From contig JAAUYS010000197.1 in NCBI GenBank assembly GCA_014804995.1, positions 1 to 64,000 of the forward strand: a DNA stretch of 64,000 bases, read 5' to 3'. This DNA comes from Clostridia bacterium. GTDB lineage: Bacteria; Bacillota; Clostridia; Christensenellales; Borkfalkiaceae. The notes beneath the pieces were generated by a model. That model saw only the letters and a program-made list of their open reading frames with translations, was not told the origin of the DNA and did not search any database. Below, in pieces: positions 42,887 through 51,162 of the stretch. The number at the start of each line of letters is the position of its first letter. Position 1 is the first letter of the stretch. A program made the translations under genes and the position numbers.

Positions 42887-44092
42887 ATGATAGAAGTATC
42901 AAAGAGAGTATCGGCAATTGCGCCCTCTATGACGCTTGCCATTTCCGCTAAGGCTAACGAGCTTAAAGCGCAGGGTATAAAGGTTATCAACTTCGGCGTA
43001 GGCGAACCCGATTTCAACACTCCCGAACACATAGTACAGGCAGCAAAGGACGCGCTCGATAAGGGCTATACCAAATACGTCGCGGCGTCGGGCTTGCCCG
43101 CTCTTAAAAAGGCGGTTGTAAAAAAGCTTAAAGCTGACAATAATCTTGACTACGACCCCTCGCAGATAATAATTTCAAACGGAGCAAAGCACTCAATATT
43201 CAACGCTATTTTTGCAACCATTAACGAGGGGGACGAGGTGCTTATCCCCAAGCCCTATTGGCTGACTTATCCGGAAGTCGTAAAGTCCTGTGGCGGTATC
43301 CCGGAGTACATATACGCAACTCCCCGCCACGGCTACAAGATTACGGCGGCGCAGTTGGAGGCGGCGATAACTCCCCGCACCAAGATGCTCATATTCAACA
43401 GCCCCTGCAATCCCACGGGCGCGGTTTATACGGAAAAGGAAATCCGCGCTATTGCGGACGTATGCGTAAAGCATAACATAGTAGTTCTCGCAGACGAGAT
43501 TTACGAAAAGCTTATTTACGGCGGAGAAACGCATTTTTCAATTGCGCAATGCTCGCCTGAAATGAAGGACTTGACGATAATTATAAACGGCGTTTCCAAA
43601 AGCTACGCAATGACCGGTTGGAGGCTTGGATACCTTGCCTGCCCGCCCAATGTCGCTAAGGCTATTTCTTCATTTCAAAGCCATTCTACTTCCAACGTAA
43701 ACACTATGACGCAGTACGCCACGGTTACCGCGCTCGAAGGCGACGACAAGCCTATGCAAGAGATGATTGCGGTATTTGGCAGAAGACGCGAAAAGATGCT
43801 TCAAAAGCTCGACGAAATGAAGGCGCTTGGCTTAGATTACGTTAAGCCCGACGGAGCTTTCTACGTAATGCTTTTATGCCACAACCTTTACGGCAAGAAG
43901 TATAAGGGCGTAACCTTGAACGGCAGTATGGAGGTAGTAGACCTTTTACTTGCGCACAAGAACGTTGCGATAACCCCCGGCGTGTGCTTCGGCGACGACG
44001 ATGCGATAAGGCTTTCATACGCTTTATCTACGGTCGATATGCTTGAAGGCTTGGAGCGCATTGCGGAGTTTGTACGCGAACTCGAAGATTAA
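42887..44092 (+). CDS. Aspartate/aromatic aminotransferase-family enzyme (AspB-like)
   Basis: The 401-residue protein is a fold-type I, class I aminotransferase. It has NFGVGEPDFNTPEHI, NSPCNPTGAVY, the PLP lysine in GVSKSYAMTGWRLGY, and a C-terminal arginine region RLSYALSTVDML. It most likely transfers the amino group of aspartate or related amino acids to 2-oxoglutarate. AAGAGG lies upstream. It starts 16 bases after upp and may share the mRNA. Confidence 0.9.
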   Translation: MIEVSKRVSAIAPSMTLAISAKANELKAQGIKVINFGVGEPDFNTPEHIVQAAKDALDKGYTKYVAASGLPALKKAVVKKLKADNNLDYDPSQIIISNGAKHSIFNAIFATINEGDEVLIPKPYWLTYPEVVKSCGGIPEYIYATPRHGYKITAAQLEAAITPRTKMLIFNSPCNPTGAVYTEKEIRAIADVCVKHNIVVLADEIYEKLIYGGETHFSIAQCSPEMKDLTIIINGVSKSYAMTGWRLGYLACPPNVAKAISSFQSHSTSNVNTMTQYATVTALEGDDKPMQEMIAVFGRRREKMLQKLDEMKALGLDYVKPDGAFYVMLLCHNLYGKKYKGVTLNGSMEVVDLLLAHKNVAITPGVCFGDDDAIRLSYALSTVDMLEGLERIAEFVRELED

Positions 44093-44212
44093 CGGCGGTT
44101 TTTGAAATTTATTAAAAATTTTGATTTTCCTATTGAAATTCCCGCAAATAACTGATAAAATGAAAGAGGAATAAAGTATAATACTTAAAGACTTTATCAG
44201 GAGGGACTTTCA

Positions 44213-44620
44213 ATGATTAAAATTATTTACGGCGCAAAAGGCACGGGCAAGACCAAACAGCTTATCGACCTTGCGAACGAAAACGCAAAGGGCGCTAAGG
44301 GGTTAAGCGTATTCATCACCGACAACAAAAGGTGTATGTACGACGTTTCCCGCAATATCCGCTTTATAGACGTTTCAGACTGGGACGTTGCCGGCGAAGA
44401 GGCGCTGTGCGGTTTTGTTAAAGGCGTATCAGCCTGCAACAGCGACCACGAATATATCTACATAGACGGCGTTTCCCGCATAACGGGCAAAGGCGTTGCC
44501 GAACTTTCGGGCTTCTTCTATATGCTCGATAAAATCTCTAACGAAAACGACATTACTTTAACCGTTACTTGCAGTTGCGATTTAGCGGACCTTCCCGATT
44601 TCGTCAAGAGATTCGTTTAA
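44213..44620 (+). CDS. small P-loop ATPase-like protein of unknown function
   Basis: The 135-residue protein begins with the P-loop IIYGAKGTGKTKQLI and has a Walker B-like strand EYIYIDGVSRI near residue 80. It has the ASCE layout but lacks later domains. I recognise it as a small conserved Clostridia protein, not as a named enzyme. A very good GGAGGG ribosome site and a TATAAT element at 44177 precede it; no good -35 is seen. It stands between aspB-like and thrC genes. Confidence 0.78.
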   Translation: MIKIIYGAKGTGKTKQLIDLANENAKGAKGLSVFITDNKRCMYDVSRNIRFIDVSDWDVAGEEALCGFVKGVSACNSDHEYIYIDGVSRITGKGVAELSGFFYMLDKISNENDITLTVTCSCDLADLPDFVKRFV

Positions 44621-44716
44621 AAATTCATTAGGATTTTGACTCACGGCGACGCAATTTATTGTGTCGCCGAAAATTTATTTATAAGAATTATCCACACGAC
44701 CCCTAAGGAGGTTAAA

Positions 44717-46201
44717 ATGAAATTCATAAGTACGCGCGGAGGTGAAACCGTTACGGGCGCACAGGCTATCGTTAAAGGGCTTTCCGACAACGGCGGGCTT
44801 TTCGTTCCCGAAAAATTCCCTCAGGTTACCCGCGGGGAGCTTGAAGCTATGCTTGAAATGAGCTATCCCGAGCGCACCGCAGAAGTGCTTAAAAAATACC
44901 TTGACGAGTATGACGAAAAGGAGCTTCTTTCCGCCTGCGAAAGCGCGTACGCCAAGTTCGAGGGAGACCCCGCCCCGCTAGTAAGATTAGACGACGGAGT
45001 CTATATGCTTGAACTGTGGCACGGACCCACCTGCGCATTTAAGGATATGGCGCTCACACTTTTACCCTATCTTTTAAGAAAGGGTTGCGACCTGTGCGGT
45101 ATTAAGGAAGAAATTTTAATCCTCGTTGCGACTTCGGGCGATACGGGCAAGTCCGCATTAGAGGGCTTTAAGGACGCAAAGGGAATAAAGATAATGGTAT
45201 TCTATCCCTCTGACGGAGTTTCCAAAATGCAGAAGTTGCAGATGGGTACGCAGGAGGGGGAGAACGTAAACGTAGTTGCCGTAAAGGGCAACTTTGACGA
45301 CTGTCAGACGGCTGTTAAAGAAATCTTTGCTTCCTCACCCGATAACGCCAAGCTTTTGGCAAACGGGGTAAGACTTTCTTCCGCAAACTCCATTAACTTC
45401 GGCAGGCTTGCGCCTCAAATCGCATATTACTTCTCGGCGTACTGCGACCTTGTTTCATCCGAACAGATTGAAATGGGTGAAGAGATTGACTTCACCGTTC
45501 CTACCGGCAACTTCGGCAACGTGCTTGCGGGCTATTACGCAAAGCTTATGGGCTTGCCCGTAAGAAGACTGCACTGCGCTTCCAACGAAAACAAGGTGGT
45601 TGCGGACTTTTTGCAAACGGGCGTTTACGATTTGCAAAGGGAGTTTTACAAGACGACCGCGCCCTCTATGGATATTCTCGTTTCTTCAAATTTAGAGAGG
45701 CTTTTGTTTGAAGCTTCGGGAAGAAACGCCGAGCTTACTGCAAAGAGAATGTCGCAGTTAAAGACGGCCGGCAAGTATGAAATTACCCCCGAAGAATTAG
45801 AGTATATTAACGGCACTTTCGACGGCGGTTACGCAGACGAAGAGACGAGCGTAGAGGCTATGTACGACGTGTTCGTAGACGTAGGCTATACTATGGACAC
45901 GCACACGGGCTGTGCAATGAAGGTCGCCGTGGACTGGTTTGAAAAGCACAAAAAGGACGAAACGAAAATGGTTATCGTTTCCACCGCAAACCCCTATAAG
46001 TTCCCGCAGGACGTTTTATACGCAGTAACGGGCAACGACGTAAAGGACAGCTTCAAGGGCATTAAAAGGTTGCACAACGCTACGGCAATGGCAGTGCCTA
46101 AGTGCCTTATGGAGTTAAGGGACAAGCCCATACGCTTTTCCAAAACGGTTGAAGGAAAGAAGCTGTTTGACGAAGTGCTTTCTTTCTTAAATATTAATTA
46201 A
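44717..46201 (+). CDS. thrC: Threonine synthase
   Basis: About 494 residues from the ATG at 44717, which follows a consensus AAGGAGG. The supplied frame extends 27 codons further upstream without family sequence. It has MKFISTRGGETVT at the N-terminus, the PLP-lysine segment HGPTCAFKDMALTLLP and the glycine loop LVATSGDTGKSALEG, all typical of the long bacterial ThrC type. It converts O-phosphohomoserine to threonine. No leader peptide or T-box was seen. Confidence 0.95.
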   Translation: MKFISTRGGETVTGAQAIVKGLSDNGGLFVPEKFPQVTRGELEAMLEMSYPERTAEVLKKYLDEYDEKELLSACESAYAKFEGDPAPLVRLDDGVYMLELWHGPTCAFKDMALTLLPYLLRKGCDLCGIKEEILILVATSGDTGKSALEGFKDAKGIKIMVFYPSDGVSKMQKLQMGTQEGENVNVVAVKGNFDDCQTAVKEIFASSPDNAKLLANGVRLSSANSINFGRLAPQIAYYFSAYCDLVSSEQIEMGEEIDFTVPTGNFGNVLAGYYAKLMGLPVRRLHCASNENKVVADFLQTGVYDLQREFYKTTAPSMDILVSSNLERLLFEASGRNAELTAKRMSQLKTAGKYEITPEELEYINGTFDGGYADEETSVEAMYDVFVDVGYTMDTHTGCAMKVAVDWFEKHKKDETKMVIVSTANPYKFPQDVLYAVTGNDVKDSFKGIKRLHNATAMAVPKCLMELRDKPIRFSKTVEGKKLFDEVLSFLNIN

Positions 46202-46279
46202 CGATTACCGCCCGCGGGAAGAAGCTTTCATTAGTAAACTAAAAGTAAAGCAAATTCAACCAACGGTTTAGCTTCCAGG

Positions 46280-46316
46280 CGTAAATATTATATTTAGATG
46301 TGATAAAATATTTACG
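46280..46316 (+). promoter_or_regulatory. inverted repeat before the viperin gene
   Basis: CGTAAATATT and AATATTTACG are perfect inverted 10-mers separated by 17 bp. The right arm ends just before the AAGGAG ribosome site. It could be an operator or an RNA hairpin acting on translation. Confidence 0.45.
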
Positions 46317-46329
46317 TAAGGAGCAAGCT

Positions 46330-47160
46330 ATGTGTCATAATTTTAACATTGTCAATTTACATATTACAGAAAAGTGCAATTACAACTGCGTTTATTGTTT
46401 CAGCAAGTTCAAAAAAGAAAGTGAGCTTGATTTGGACGGCTGGAAAAAAGTAGTTGATAATTGCGCTTCTTATTTTTTAAAAAACGGTTCTGTGAACCCA
46501 CGAATTAATTTGTCCGGAGGAGAGCCGTTTACTTGCAGTTTCATATTTGAACTTATCGATTATATTGCGGGGAAGGGAATAGAAGTTTCCGTTATCACTA
46601 ACGGTTCGCTTTTATCGGAAGAAAAGATACAAAGGCTTAAGGGCAAAGTAAGTATGATAGGGCTGAGTATCGATTCTTTAAACCACGAGACCAACGTTGA
46701 AATAGGCAGGGACACAAACGGGCGCACGCTCGACTTTACGCAATTTCAAAAAATCTTTGCTATTATTAAGGGTTGCGGGATAAAGCTTAAAGTTAATACG
46801 GTTGTTTCTAAGCTGAATATAAACGAAGATTTGTCAACGCTTTATGAAGAAGTAACTTTTGACAGAATTAAGCTATTGCAAATGCGTGTAAACAGCGGAG
46901 TAAACGAAAGGGCTTCGTCTCTGCAAATCTCGGAGAGAGAGTTTAAGGAGTACTCGCTTAAATACCCAGATTATAAAAAAGTAGTTGAAAGCGATGGCGA
47001 TTTGGACGGAACTTATATTATAGTATCTCCGGGCGGTAAACTTATTTCAAACAAGGGCAATAAACATAATTACGTAGGTAGCCTGCTTGAAGAACCGCTT
47101 GAAAAACTTATTGAAACTGTATCCCCGAATTATGAGGGATTTAAAAAGAGATATGCATAG
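46330..47160 (+). CDS. prokaryotic viperin-like radical SAM protein
   Basis: About 276 residues from the ATG at 46330, preceded by AAGGAG. The radical-SAM cluster motif is CNYNCVYC near residue 14. The rest follows the viperin pattern closely: INLSGGEPF, SVITNGSLL, IGLSIDSLNHETNVEIGR, LKVNTVVSKLNINEDL, then DRIKLLQM, DGTYIIVSPGGKLISN and a C-terminal GFKKRYA. Animal viperin and bacterial pVips convert CTP, GTP or UTP to chain-terminating 3'-deoxy-3',4'-didehydro nucleotides and protect against viruses. Which nucleotide is used here cannot be read. No nucleotide kinase, often found beside pVips, is adjacent. A different radical SAM activity remains possible. Confidence 0.82.
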   Translation: MCHNFNIVNLHITEKCNYNCVYCFSKFKKESELDLDGWKKVVDNCASYFLKNGSVNPRINLSGGEPFTCSFIFELIDYIAGKGIEVSVITNGSLLSEEKIQRLKGKVSMIGLSIDSLNHETNVEIGRDTNGRTLDFTQFQKIFAIIKGCGIKLKVNTVVSKLNINEDLSTLYEEVTFDRIKLLQMRVNSGVNERASSLQISEREFKEYSLKYPDYKKVVESDGDLDGTYIIVSPGGKLISNKGNKHNYVGSLLEEPLEKLIETVSPNYEGFKKRYA

Positions 47161-47165
47161 AATTT

Positions 47166-47203
47166 CACCGCCTGCGGGTCAGATACCGCGGGCGGTATTT
47201 TTT
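47166..47203 (+). terminator. terminator after the viperin gene
   Basis: ACCGCC.GCGG and CCGC.GGCGGT pair with one bulge, followed by ATTTTTTAAATTT. Confidence 0.8.
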
Positions 47204-47245
47204 AAATTTGCGTGAAAAGTATTCGACAAAAATTTACTTAAAGAG

Positions 47246-47274
47246 TTGATTTTTGCATAAATGAATGATATAAT
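47246..47274 (+). promoter_or_regulatory. sigma-A promoter of the lipoprotein gene
   Basis: TTGATT, a 17-bp spacer and TATAAT lie 100 bp upstream of the start codon. Confidence 0.7.
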
Positions 47275-47285
47275 ATACATATAGT

Positions 47286-47327
47286 CAGAGGGACGTCCCT
47301 CTGTGCTGTGTTTTTTACACAGCACAG
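47286..47327 (+). promoter_or_regulatory. two overlapping hairpins in the lipoprotein leader
   Basis: CAGAGGGACGTCCCTCTG is a perfect 18-base palindrome. It overlaps by three bases a second stem CTGTGCTGTG/CACAGCACAG with a T-rich loop. Both form right after the predicted transcription start, and the shared CTG means they compete at their junction. They may protect the 5' end or be protein targets. Confidence 0.6.
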
Positions 47328-47374
47328 TACGCATTATCCGTTCTTCTGAAAAATAAAAAAGCAGGAGAAATATT

Positions 47375-48181
47375 ATGCGTAAAAGATTAGTTGCAACTTT
47401 ACTTGTAGGCGCGGTAGCGACTACGGCTGTCCTCGGCTTAACCGCTTGCGGTGGCGCGGGCATAGACAAGGGTGTTGAAGTAGACGAACAGGGCTGGAAG
47501 GACGCCTTCAAAGCTACCTCGGAAGCTACGAACTACACCGTTGAACTCATTTCCGAAGCTACGAGTTCGGCTTCCGGCAAAGCTGACGATATAAGCGTCA
47601 ACGTTAAGTATGAAGAAAAATCAAATACGACCAACTACTACGACGTAGACGGCGGTAAGGCTTATGAAAAAGGTTCCGCTTCTATGAAAGTAACCGGTAT
47701 CAAATCCCTTCCCGATGCGCTTAAACAGCTTTTAGGCTTTGATGACGATATAGAAGAAAAGGAAGAATACGAAAGCTACACCGTTAAAGAGGGCGAAAAT
47801 TACTACGAAGCTACTTTGGAAGACGGCGAGTGGTATGTTGACGGGGCTTACGGTATTTACCCTTATAGCTATATTGGAAACGCTTCTTTCGCTACCGAAA
47901 AGGGCGGAGAATCGAAGAACATTTCTTTACTTTACAGCGCGTTCACCTATTCCGGCGGTATCTACACCGCAACCCTTTATGAATATTCCTATGAATATAC
48001 CGTTTCCGTATCCATCAAGGACGGTTATGTTATAGGCTATTCTGTAGAAAGCAAAATGGAAGGCGAAATGAACGGTCTTACTTCTAAGAGCGAAAGCAAG
48101 GTCGTTTACAAGTTCAGCAACTACGGCAAGACTAACGTTTCCCCTTCAAAGGGCGCACAGGACGCTATTGCTAACAAGTAA
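47375..48181 (+). CDS. putative lipoprotein of unknown function
   Basis: The 268-residue protein has a signal peptide with lipobox LGLTAC (cysteine near residue 25). The mature part is rich in Glu, Tyr, Ser and Thr, with alternating beta-strand-like segments (YTVELISEATSSAS, YYEATLEDGEWYVDG). It resembles other gut Clostridia lipoproteins without a named family and is probably exposed on the membrane. AGCAGGAG precedes ATG. It is a single-gene unit with promoter, structured leader and terminator of its own. Confidence 0.82.
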   Translation: MRKRLVATLLVGAVATTAVLGLTACGGAGIDKGVEVDEQGWKDAFKATSEATNYTVELISEATSSASGKADDISVNVKYEEKSNTTNYYDVDGGKAYEKGSASMKVTGIKSLPDALKQLLGFDDDIEEKEEYESYTVKEGENYYEATLEDGEWYVDGAYGIYPYSYIGNASFATEKGGESKNISLLYSAFTYSGGIYTATLYEYSYEYTVSVSIKDGYVIGYSVESKMEGEMNGLTSKSESKVVYKFSNYGKTNVSPSKGAQDAIANK

Positions 48182-48197
48182 TTAAATAAAACGAATT

Positions 48198-48226
48198 TCC
48201 CGCAGGGCTACCTGCGGGATTTTTTT
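48198..48226 (+). terminator. terminator after the lipoprotein gene
   Basis: TCCCGCAGG/CCTGCGGGA with loop GCTA, followed by seven T. Confidence 0.9.
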
Positions 48227-48243
48227 ATAAGGTTATAGTTGCG

Positions 48244-48305
48244 GGATTCTTCGGCAAGCCTCAGAATGACCATAGTGCTGTCATTCTGAACGCAGTGAAG
48301 AATCT
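48244..48305. repeat. dispersed ATTCTTCG...TCAGAATGAC repeat, copy 2
   Basis: GGATTCTTCG, TCAGAATGAC, then the inverted form GTCATTCTGAA and GAAGAATC make a 60-bp imperfect palindrome. It shares its core with the block at 32704. The following 130 bp up to trpS show no other feature beyond AT-rich possible promoter sequence. Confidence 0.65.
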
Positions 48306-48437
48306 CCTAATAATTTTGGTTTTGTGTCGGTAAAGTGTTAAATTAAGCGAAGTTTGGTGATTAACCTTAGCTTTTAAAAAAATAACTTTACTTTTGTCGG
48401 CGCGGTGTGTTATCATTAAAGCGTATAGGTTTATATT

Positions 48438-49439
48438 ATGGAAGAGACTAAAAAAACTCTTTATTCGGCAATTCAGCCGACTAACAATCTGACTATAGGC
48501 AACCTTATCGGGGCTATAAAGAACTGGACTAATCTTCAAAACGGTTACGACTGCTATTTTGCAATAGCGAATATGCACGCCATAACGGTAAGGCAAGTCC
48601 CCGCGGAGTTGAGGCAAAAGACGCTTTCAATGCTTGCCTTGTATATCGCCTGCGGTATCGACCCCGAAAAGTGTGTTCTTTACGTGCAGTCGCACGTGCC
48701 TGCGCACGCCGAGCTTTGCTGGGTTCTCAACACCTTCACTTACGTGGGGGAAATGGAAAGAATGACACAGTTCAAGGACAAGAGCGCACGCCACGCAGAA
48801 AATATCAATATGGGGCTTATGGACTACCCCGTGCTTATGGCTTCGGATATTCTTTTATACCAGACGGACGTCGTACCCGTGGGGCTTGACCAAAGACAGC
48901 ACGTTGAAATTGCGCGCGATATTGCGCAACGCTTCAACAACGTGTATACGCCCACGTTTAAAGTGCCGGAGGCGCTTTATATGAAAGTCGGCGCTAAAAT
49001 TAACGACTTGCAAGACCCGTTGAAGAAGATGTCAAAATCGGCTGAAAACCCCAACGGTTCAATATTTTTGTCCGACGACAGAGATACCGTTATAAGAAAG
49101 TTCAAGCGTGCCGTAACGGACAGCGGGGCGGAGATTAAGTTCGACGCGGAGAATAAGCCCGGCGTAAGCAATCTGCTTACAATCTACTCGGCGTTTACAG
49201 ATAAGACGATAGCCGAGGCGGAGGCGGACTTTGCAGGCAAGGGTTACGGCGACTTTAAGCTTGCCGTAGGCGAAGCTGTTGCGGACAAGCTTGCGCCCAT
49301 TCAGGCGGAGCAGGCTAAGCTTTTAGCCGATAAGGTTTACCTTGACGGGGTGCTTAAAAAGGGCGCTGAGCGCGCTTCTTATACCGCAAATAAAACTTTA
49401 AATAAAGTTTATAAGAAAATAGGTTTCTATCAGATATAA
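48438..49439 (+). CDS. trpS: Tryptophanyl-tRNA synthetase
   Basis: The 333-residue class I synthetase has the HIGH-type motif as TIGNLIGAI near residue 19 (a TIGN variant normal for TrpS) and the signature KKMSKSAENP near residue 195. GLDQRQHVEIARDIAQRFN is also typical. It charges tRNA-Trp. No T-box leader was found upstream, and no clear ribosome site is visible, so the mRNA may have weak initiation. It is probably monocistronic. Confidence 0.95.
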   Translation: MEETKKTLYSAIQPTNNLTIGNLIGAIKNWTNLQNGYDCYFAIANMHAITVRQVPAELRQKTLSMLALYIACGIDPEKCVLYVQSHVPAHAELCWVLNTFTYVGEMERMTQFKDKSARHAENINMGLMDYPVLMASDILLYQTDVVPVGLDQRQHVEIARDIAQRFNNVYTPTFKVPEALYMKVGAKINDLQDPLKKMSKSAENPNGSIFLSDDRDTVIRKFKRAVTDSGAEIKFDAENKPGVSNLLTIYSAFTDKTIAEAEADFAGKGYGDFKLAVGEAVADKLAPIQAEQAKLLADKVYLDGVLKKGAERASYTANKTLNKVYKKIGFYQI

Positions 49440-49637
49440 AGTTCACAAAAATTTTGGCTATTCTGCGCCTGCAATTTTTCGTGATTTTTAGGGCTACTCG
49501 CCCTCTTTGCGCAATTTTAAACGCACACCAACATATAATTGCGCAAATTCACCTCGCTGAGGCGCAAGTATGCCAAATTGAGTGCGCAAGCAAAAAATGT
49601 GATTTTTACTTGCGCCGTTGATTTAAAAAAGGAAGAT

Positions 49638-50525
49638 ATGTTTGGATACGTTTCACCCGATGCGCCCTATCTTTTCAAGAAGGACGAAACTTTATATAAG
49701 GCGCTGTATTGCGGTCTGTGCAAGGGCATAGGCTCAGGGTGCGGACAAACGGCGCGTAGCGCGCTGACGTACGATATGGCTTTTACTTCCGCCCTCGTTC
49801 ATAATATCTGCGGTGAGGACGTAAAGATAGAAAAAAAGCGGTGTATGCTTCACTGGTTCAAGCGCAGACCAATTGCAAAAGCCGACGGGTTGACCGTTGC
49901 GCTGGGATGCGTGAACACCGCGCTTGCATACTATAAGCTGTGCGACGACAAGGCGGACGGTGATAAAAAAGGCGTTTTAAGGCACTTATACAGGCGCGGT
50001 TTCAAGCGCGCTTTAAAGCGTATGCCGGACGCCGTACAGATAATAGAGAGGGAATTAAAACGGCAGGCGGAGCTTGAAAAGGCAGGCTGTGCCGTAATAG
50101 ACGAAGCCTCAGACCCCTCGGCAGTTATGATGCGGGACTTATCGGTAAGCCTTCTTGGCGAATATTCTACCGTTCATACGCAAAAACTGTTTTATGCGTT
50201 GGGCAAATGGGTCTATCTTATAGACGCGCTTGACGACTACGACAAGGACGTAAAAAAGAAGAGGTACAACGCGCTATATAACGCTTGCAAGATAAGCTGT
50301 AAAAAAGAGGCGATAGAAAAGTTTGGCGAGGAGTGGAAGTTCATCTTCAACAGCTTGTTCGCCGATATGCGCGAAAGCCTTCAAAATATAAACTTTCACT
50401 TCAATCACGACTTAACAGATAATATAATATTGCGTGGCATACCCCTTAAAACGAGGTCGCTCTTTTACGGGAAGGAATGTCAAATCAGTTGCAAAGGAGC
50501 GGACAATGAACAAAAAGAATCTTGA
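49638..50525 (+). CDS. DUF5685 family protein
   Basis: About 295 residues from the ATG at 49638, preceded by AAGGAAG. The longer frame adds 33 residues that do not look like the family. The N-terminus MFGYVSPDAPYLFKKDETLYKALYCGLCKG and later LTYDMAFTSALVH and YLIDALDDYDKDVKKKRYN are the DUF5685 pattern. The alpha-helical protein has conserved cysteines (CGLC, GSGC, CMLHW), and its function is unknown. It overlaps the next gene by 20 bases and forms a three-gene unit with it and a membrane protein. Confidence 0.8.
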   Translation: MFGYVSPDAPYLFKKDETLYKALYCGLCKGIGSGCGQTARSALTYDMAFTSALVHNICGEDVKIEKKRCMLHWFKRRPIAKADGLTVALGCVNTALAYYKLCDDKADGDKKGVLRHLYRRGFKRALKRMPDAVQIIERELKRQAELEKAGCAVIDEASDPSAVMMRDLSVSLLGEYSTVHTQKLFYALGKWVYLIDALDDYDKDVKKKRYNALYNACKISCKKEAIEKFGEEWKFIFNSLFADMRESLQNINFHFNHDLTDNIILRGIPLKTRSLFYGKECQISCKGADNEQKES

Positions 50526-51135
50526 AATATTAGGGCTTGAAGAGGGGGCGACCCTTGAAGAAGTAAAGACCGCGTACGATAATTTAAGGGCAAAATACCT
50601 GGAAGACAGGTTCAAGGACGGTGAAACGGGCAACGAAGCCGCGAGAATGCTCACAAAGATAGAGGTTGCGTATACGGAGCTTGAAAACGAGCTTAAAGAA
50701 AGCACCTCCGCCGACGGCGGGGACCTTTACGAAAAGGTTGAAGAGCTTTTAAAGGACGGAAATATTTCCGAAGCTCAACGCGTCCTCGATAACTTTAACG
50801 AGAGGGGCGGAAGGTGGCACTATCTTCAAAGCGTGGTATTCTATCGCAAGAACTGGATAAACGAGAGCAAGAAACAGCTTGAAATAGCAATCCAGTTAGA
50901 GCCTGAAAACCAGAAGTATAAGGAAACTTACCGCAAGTTAAACGAAAAAATTTCAAGCGACGCGCAAGCCAGTGGGCAGGCAAGTAGCGGACAGACTAAC
51001 GGCGCTTATCAGGGGCAGACTATGGATTCGGGGGCTTCCGATAACCAGATGGGCGGAAACTTCTGCGCAAACTGTATTGAGTGCTGTTACCTCAATATGT
51101 GCCTGAACTGCCTGTGTAACGGCTGTTGCAGATAA
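50506..51135 (+). CDS. J-like domain protein with cysteine-rich tail
   Basis: About 209 residues from ATG 50506, preceded by AAAGGAG. Residues 1-60 resemble a J domain (LEILGLEEGATLEEVKTAYDNLRAKY), but the HPD motif needed to stimulate DnaK is absent. The middle (about 75-150) is TPR-like. The end is a Gln/Ser/Gly-rich linker and a cysteine-rich tail (CANCIECCYLNMCLNCLCNGCC) that could bind metal. Proteins of this layout often lie beside DUF5685 genes in Clostridia. The role is unknown; a scaffold or chaperone adapter is possible. Confidence 0.78.
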   Translation: MNKKNLEILGLEEGATLEEVKTAYDNLRAKYLEDRFKDGETGNEAARMLTKIEVAYTELENELKESTSADGGDLYEKVEELLKDGNISEAQRVLDNFNERGGRWHYLQSVVFYRKNWINESKKQLEIAIQLEPENQKYKETYRKLNEKISSDAQASGQASSGQTNGAYQGQTMDSGASDNQMGGNFCANCIECCYLNMCLNCLCNGCCR

Positions 51136-51162
51136 AATTTACTTGCGCAGTAAATTATTAAA

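Noticed and set aside
48300-48437. T-box leader for trpS
   Set aside because: No specifier stem or AGGGTGGNACCGCG-type antiterminator sequence was found.
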